Of a stretch of 6,385 nucleotides of DNA, positions 4,861 to 6,385 are shown one piece after another. Made by a program: the position numbers and the translations under genes. Within the stretch, counting starts at the first letter, position 1; every line of letters begins with the position of its first letter. This DNA comes from Nitrospira sp. ST-bin4 (GTDB lineage: Bacteria; Nitrospirota; Nitrospiria; Nitrospirales; Nitrospiraceae): the NCBI GenBank assembly GCA_002083565.1, contig MSXM01000047.1:8286-14670 (forward strand). Reading direction: 5' to 3'. Under the pieces are notes generated by a model. It saw only the letters and a list, made by a program, of their open reading frames with translations. It had not been told where the DNA came from and did no database searches.

Positions 4861-6385
4861 GATGTCACCCTCGCTTGTTCCGGGTCCGACCCGCCCGCTG
4901 GGTCTTCGCCGAACCCGTCGGACTCCGCCCCTGATTGTTGCCCATCTGCCTCGGGTGAGGACCCGGCCGACCGGCCTTCCATCCACCGATACAAGACCGG
5001 CAGCAGGATCAGTGTCAGGAATGTCGATGAGACCAGTCCTCCGATCACGACGATCGCCAACGGCCGTTGGACCTCCGACCCGATGCCGGTCGCGAAGGCG
5101 AGCGGCACCAGCCCGAGCAACGCTACCAGCGCCGTCATCAGCACCGGACGTAACCGCAGGAGCGCACCGGAGGTGACCGCTTCATCCAAGCCATATCCGT
5201 CATCACGGAGTTTGTTCATGTAGGAGACGAGCACGATGCCGTTCAGCACCGCGACACCGAACAGATTGATAAATCCGACAGAGGCCGGCACGCTGAGATA
5301 CTCACCCGTCAGCCACAGGGCGACAATCCCGCCGATCAAGGCAAACGGCAGGTTCAAAATGATGAGCGTCGCCTGGCGGAGTGAGTTGAAGGTCGAATAC
5401 AACAAGAAGAAGATTAAGGCGATGGTGATGGGAACGATGACGCGCAGCTTGGCCATCGCCCGCTCCATGTTTTCGAACGAGCCGCCCCACACCACGGTGT
5501 AGCCAGGCGGGAGATGGACCCGTTCGGTGATCTTCTGCTGGGCTTCCGCGACCAGGCTGCCGATATCCCGCCCCATCGTGTTGAAGCCGATCGACGCATA
5601 CCGCTGGAGCCGTTCGCGGCTGATCCGGCCAGGCCCTTCTTCCAGCTTCACGGTGGCAAGATCTGACAGCGGAATCAGCGCGCCGGAGCCATCGCTCATC
5701 AAAATGTTGCTGATCGTCTCAATGCTGTCCCGGTACTGCTCAGGAAAACGGACCACCAGATCGAACCGCTGCTGTCCCTCATACACCCGGGTTGCTTCTT
5801 GGCCGCCGATCGCCGTGGTAATAAGCTGCCGCACGTCGGCCACGTTGATGCCGTGCCGGGCAATCCTGGCCCGGTCGATGTCGATCGTGAGATAGGGCTG
5901 TCCGAACAACTGCTCCACCTTGATGTCACGGACACCGGAGACCTTGCCAAGCACACCGGCGATCTCCTCCGCCTTGTTCTTGAGCACCTCCAGATCCTCG
6001 CCGAACAGTTTGACCGTCGCTTCCGTCCGCACACCGGAAATCAATTCGTCGACCCGTTGTTGAATGGGCTGGCTGATCAAGAAGGTCGCGCCGGACACCT
6101 GCGACAGCCGCTCGCGGAACTTCTGCATCAGCTGAGGCATGGTTTTCGCCGTCGTCCATTGATCCAGCGGCCGCAACCGAACGACGGGATCGCTTTCATT
6201 CGGCTCCTGAGGATCGTTCCCCAGTTCGGTCCGTCCGATCTTGGAGACCACCATCTCCACTTCCGGAAATTCCATAATCGCCTGCTGCATCCGTTTCTCG
6301 ATCTCAATCGAGGCCTGGAGCGACACGCTCGGGAGCCGGATCGTTTGCGGAGCGGCCGTTCCCTCGTTGAGCGTCGGGATGAATT
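4857..6385 (-). CDS. CzcA-like heavy-metal efflux RND transporter, C-terminal 508 residues (5' end outside window)
   Basis: The frame is open to the right edge, so the GTG at 6326 is not the start. The first visible residues, FIPTLNEG, match the HME-RND motif that follows TM7. About half of a protein of roughly 1,030 residues is present. Visible in order are the second periplasmic porter/docking region (about 1-310), then five hydrophobic helices at about 313-332, 338-360, 364-389, 412-432 and 440-468 (TM8-TM12). Highly CzcA-like stretches are GVAVLNGIVLVSYM and RPVLMTALVALLGLVP, and then GSEVQRPLAIVVIGG. Such trimeric inner-membrane pumps use proton flow to expel metal ions with a membrane-fusion protein and an outer-membrane channel. 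Two positions that are the copper-binding Met in CusA appear here as Glu (RVDELISG) and Ile (RHGINVAD), so divalent ions such as Co, Zn, Cd or Ni are likelier than Cu/Ag. The last 40 residues are an acidic, Ser/Gly-rich tail. The stop overlaps the cytochrome start. Confidence 0.93.
   Translation of the reverse strand, partial: FIPTLNEGTAAPQTIRLPSVSLQASIEIEKRMQQAIMEFPEVEMVVSKIGRTELGNDPQEPNESDPVVRLRPLDQWTTAKTMPQLMQKFRERLSQVSGATFLISQPIQQRVDELISGVRTEATVKLFGEDLEVLKNKAEEIAGVLGKVSGVRDIKVEQLFGQPYLTIDIDRARIARHGINVADVRQLITTAIGGQEATRVYEGQQRFDLVVRFPEQYRDSIETISNILMSDGSGALIPLSDLATVKLEEGPGRISRERLQRYASIGFNTMGRDIGSLVAEAQQKITERVHLPPGYTVVWGGSFENMERAMAKLRVIVPITIALIFFLLYSTFNSLRQATLIILNLPFALIGGIVALWLTGEYLSVPASVGFINLFGVAVLNGIVLVSYMNKLRDDGYGLDEAVTSGALLRLRPVLMTALVALLGLVPLAFATGIGSEVQRPLAIVVIGGLVSSTFLTLILLPVLYRWMEGRSAGSSPEADGQQSGAESDGFGEDPAGGSDPEQARVTS
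4868..4872 (-). promoter_or_regulatory. Ribosome binding site (GAGGG) fixing the cytochrome start
   Basis: GAGGG on the - strand lies 7 nt before the ATG at 4860, within the last codons of the pump gene. It supports translation coupled to the pump and selects the 118-residue form with a proper signal peptide. Confidence 0.55.

Noticed and set aside
1..6385. CRISPR array, insertion sequence or toxin-antitoxin pair
   Set aside because: No regularly spaced repeats, no transposase motif, no terminal inverted repeats, and no recognisable toxin or antitoxin.

Overview
The window reads as a chromosomal piece of a Gram-negative bacterium of moderately high GC. It holds an outer-membrane beta-barrel with a signal peptide, an RND-type metal efflux pump, a periplasmic c-type cytochrome and a tRNA with an encoded CCA end. 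The combination of HelY/Ski2-like helicases, small cytochromes and CzcA pumps would fit Nitrospirota (Nitrospira-like). That assignment is an inference from gene content and style; no marker gene is present.

Region 1 (1-2818, + strand): the C-terminal 564 residues of a Ski2/HelY-like DExH helicase (RecA2 motifs V and VI, a Cys cluster, DSHCT-type C-terminus) enter from the left edge and stop at 1696. A second reading frame follows 57 bp later and encodes only the N-terminal half of the same kind of enzyme (SAP/Rho-N-like head, Pro-rich linker, motifs Q, I, Ia, Ib, II, III). It stops at 2818, before RecA2. The two halves are complementary but in inverted order. The simplest reading is a tandem paralogue truncated at its 3' end. 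An 11-codon ORF with an ideal ribosome binding site lies at the junction.

Region 2 (2841-4090, - strand): a two-gene unit with a GTGA stop/start overlap. The first gene encodes an 89-residue single-pass membrane protein. The second encodes a 327-residue outer-membrane barrel that aligns with the omptin protease family and keeps all four catalytic positions (DxD and DxH). This is the most interesting gene of the window. A candidate promoter lies about 60 bp upstream of the small gene.

Region 3 (4091-4503): an intergenic stretch with a candidate extended -10 promoter, then a complete tRNA-Phe(GAA) on the + strand.

Region 4 (4504-6385, - strand): the C-terminal half of a CzcA-like heavy-metal RND transporter entering from the right edge. 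It is translationally coupled (ATGA) to a small monoheme cytochrome c. The helicases bear on RNA/DNA metabolism. The other two units belong to the cell envelope, one in the outer membrane and one in the inner membrane and periplasm.
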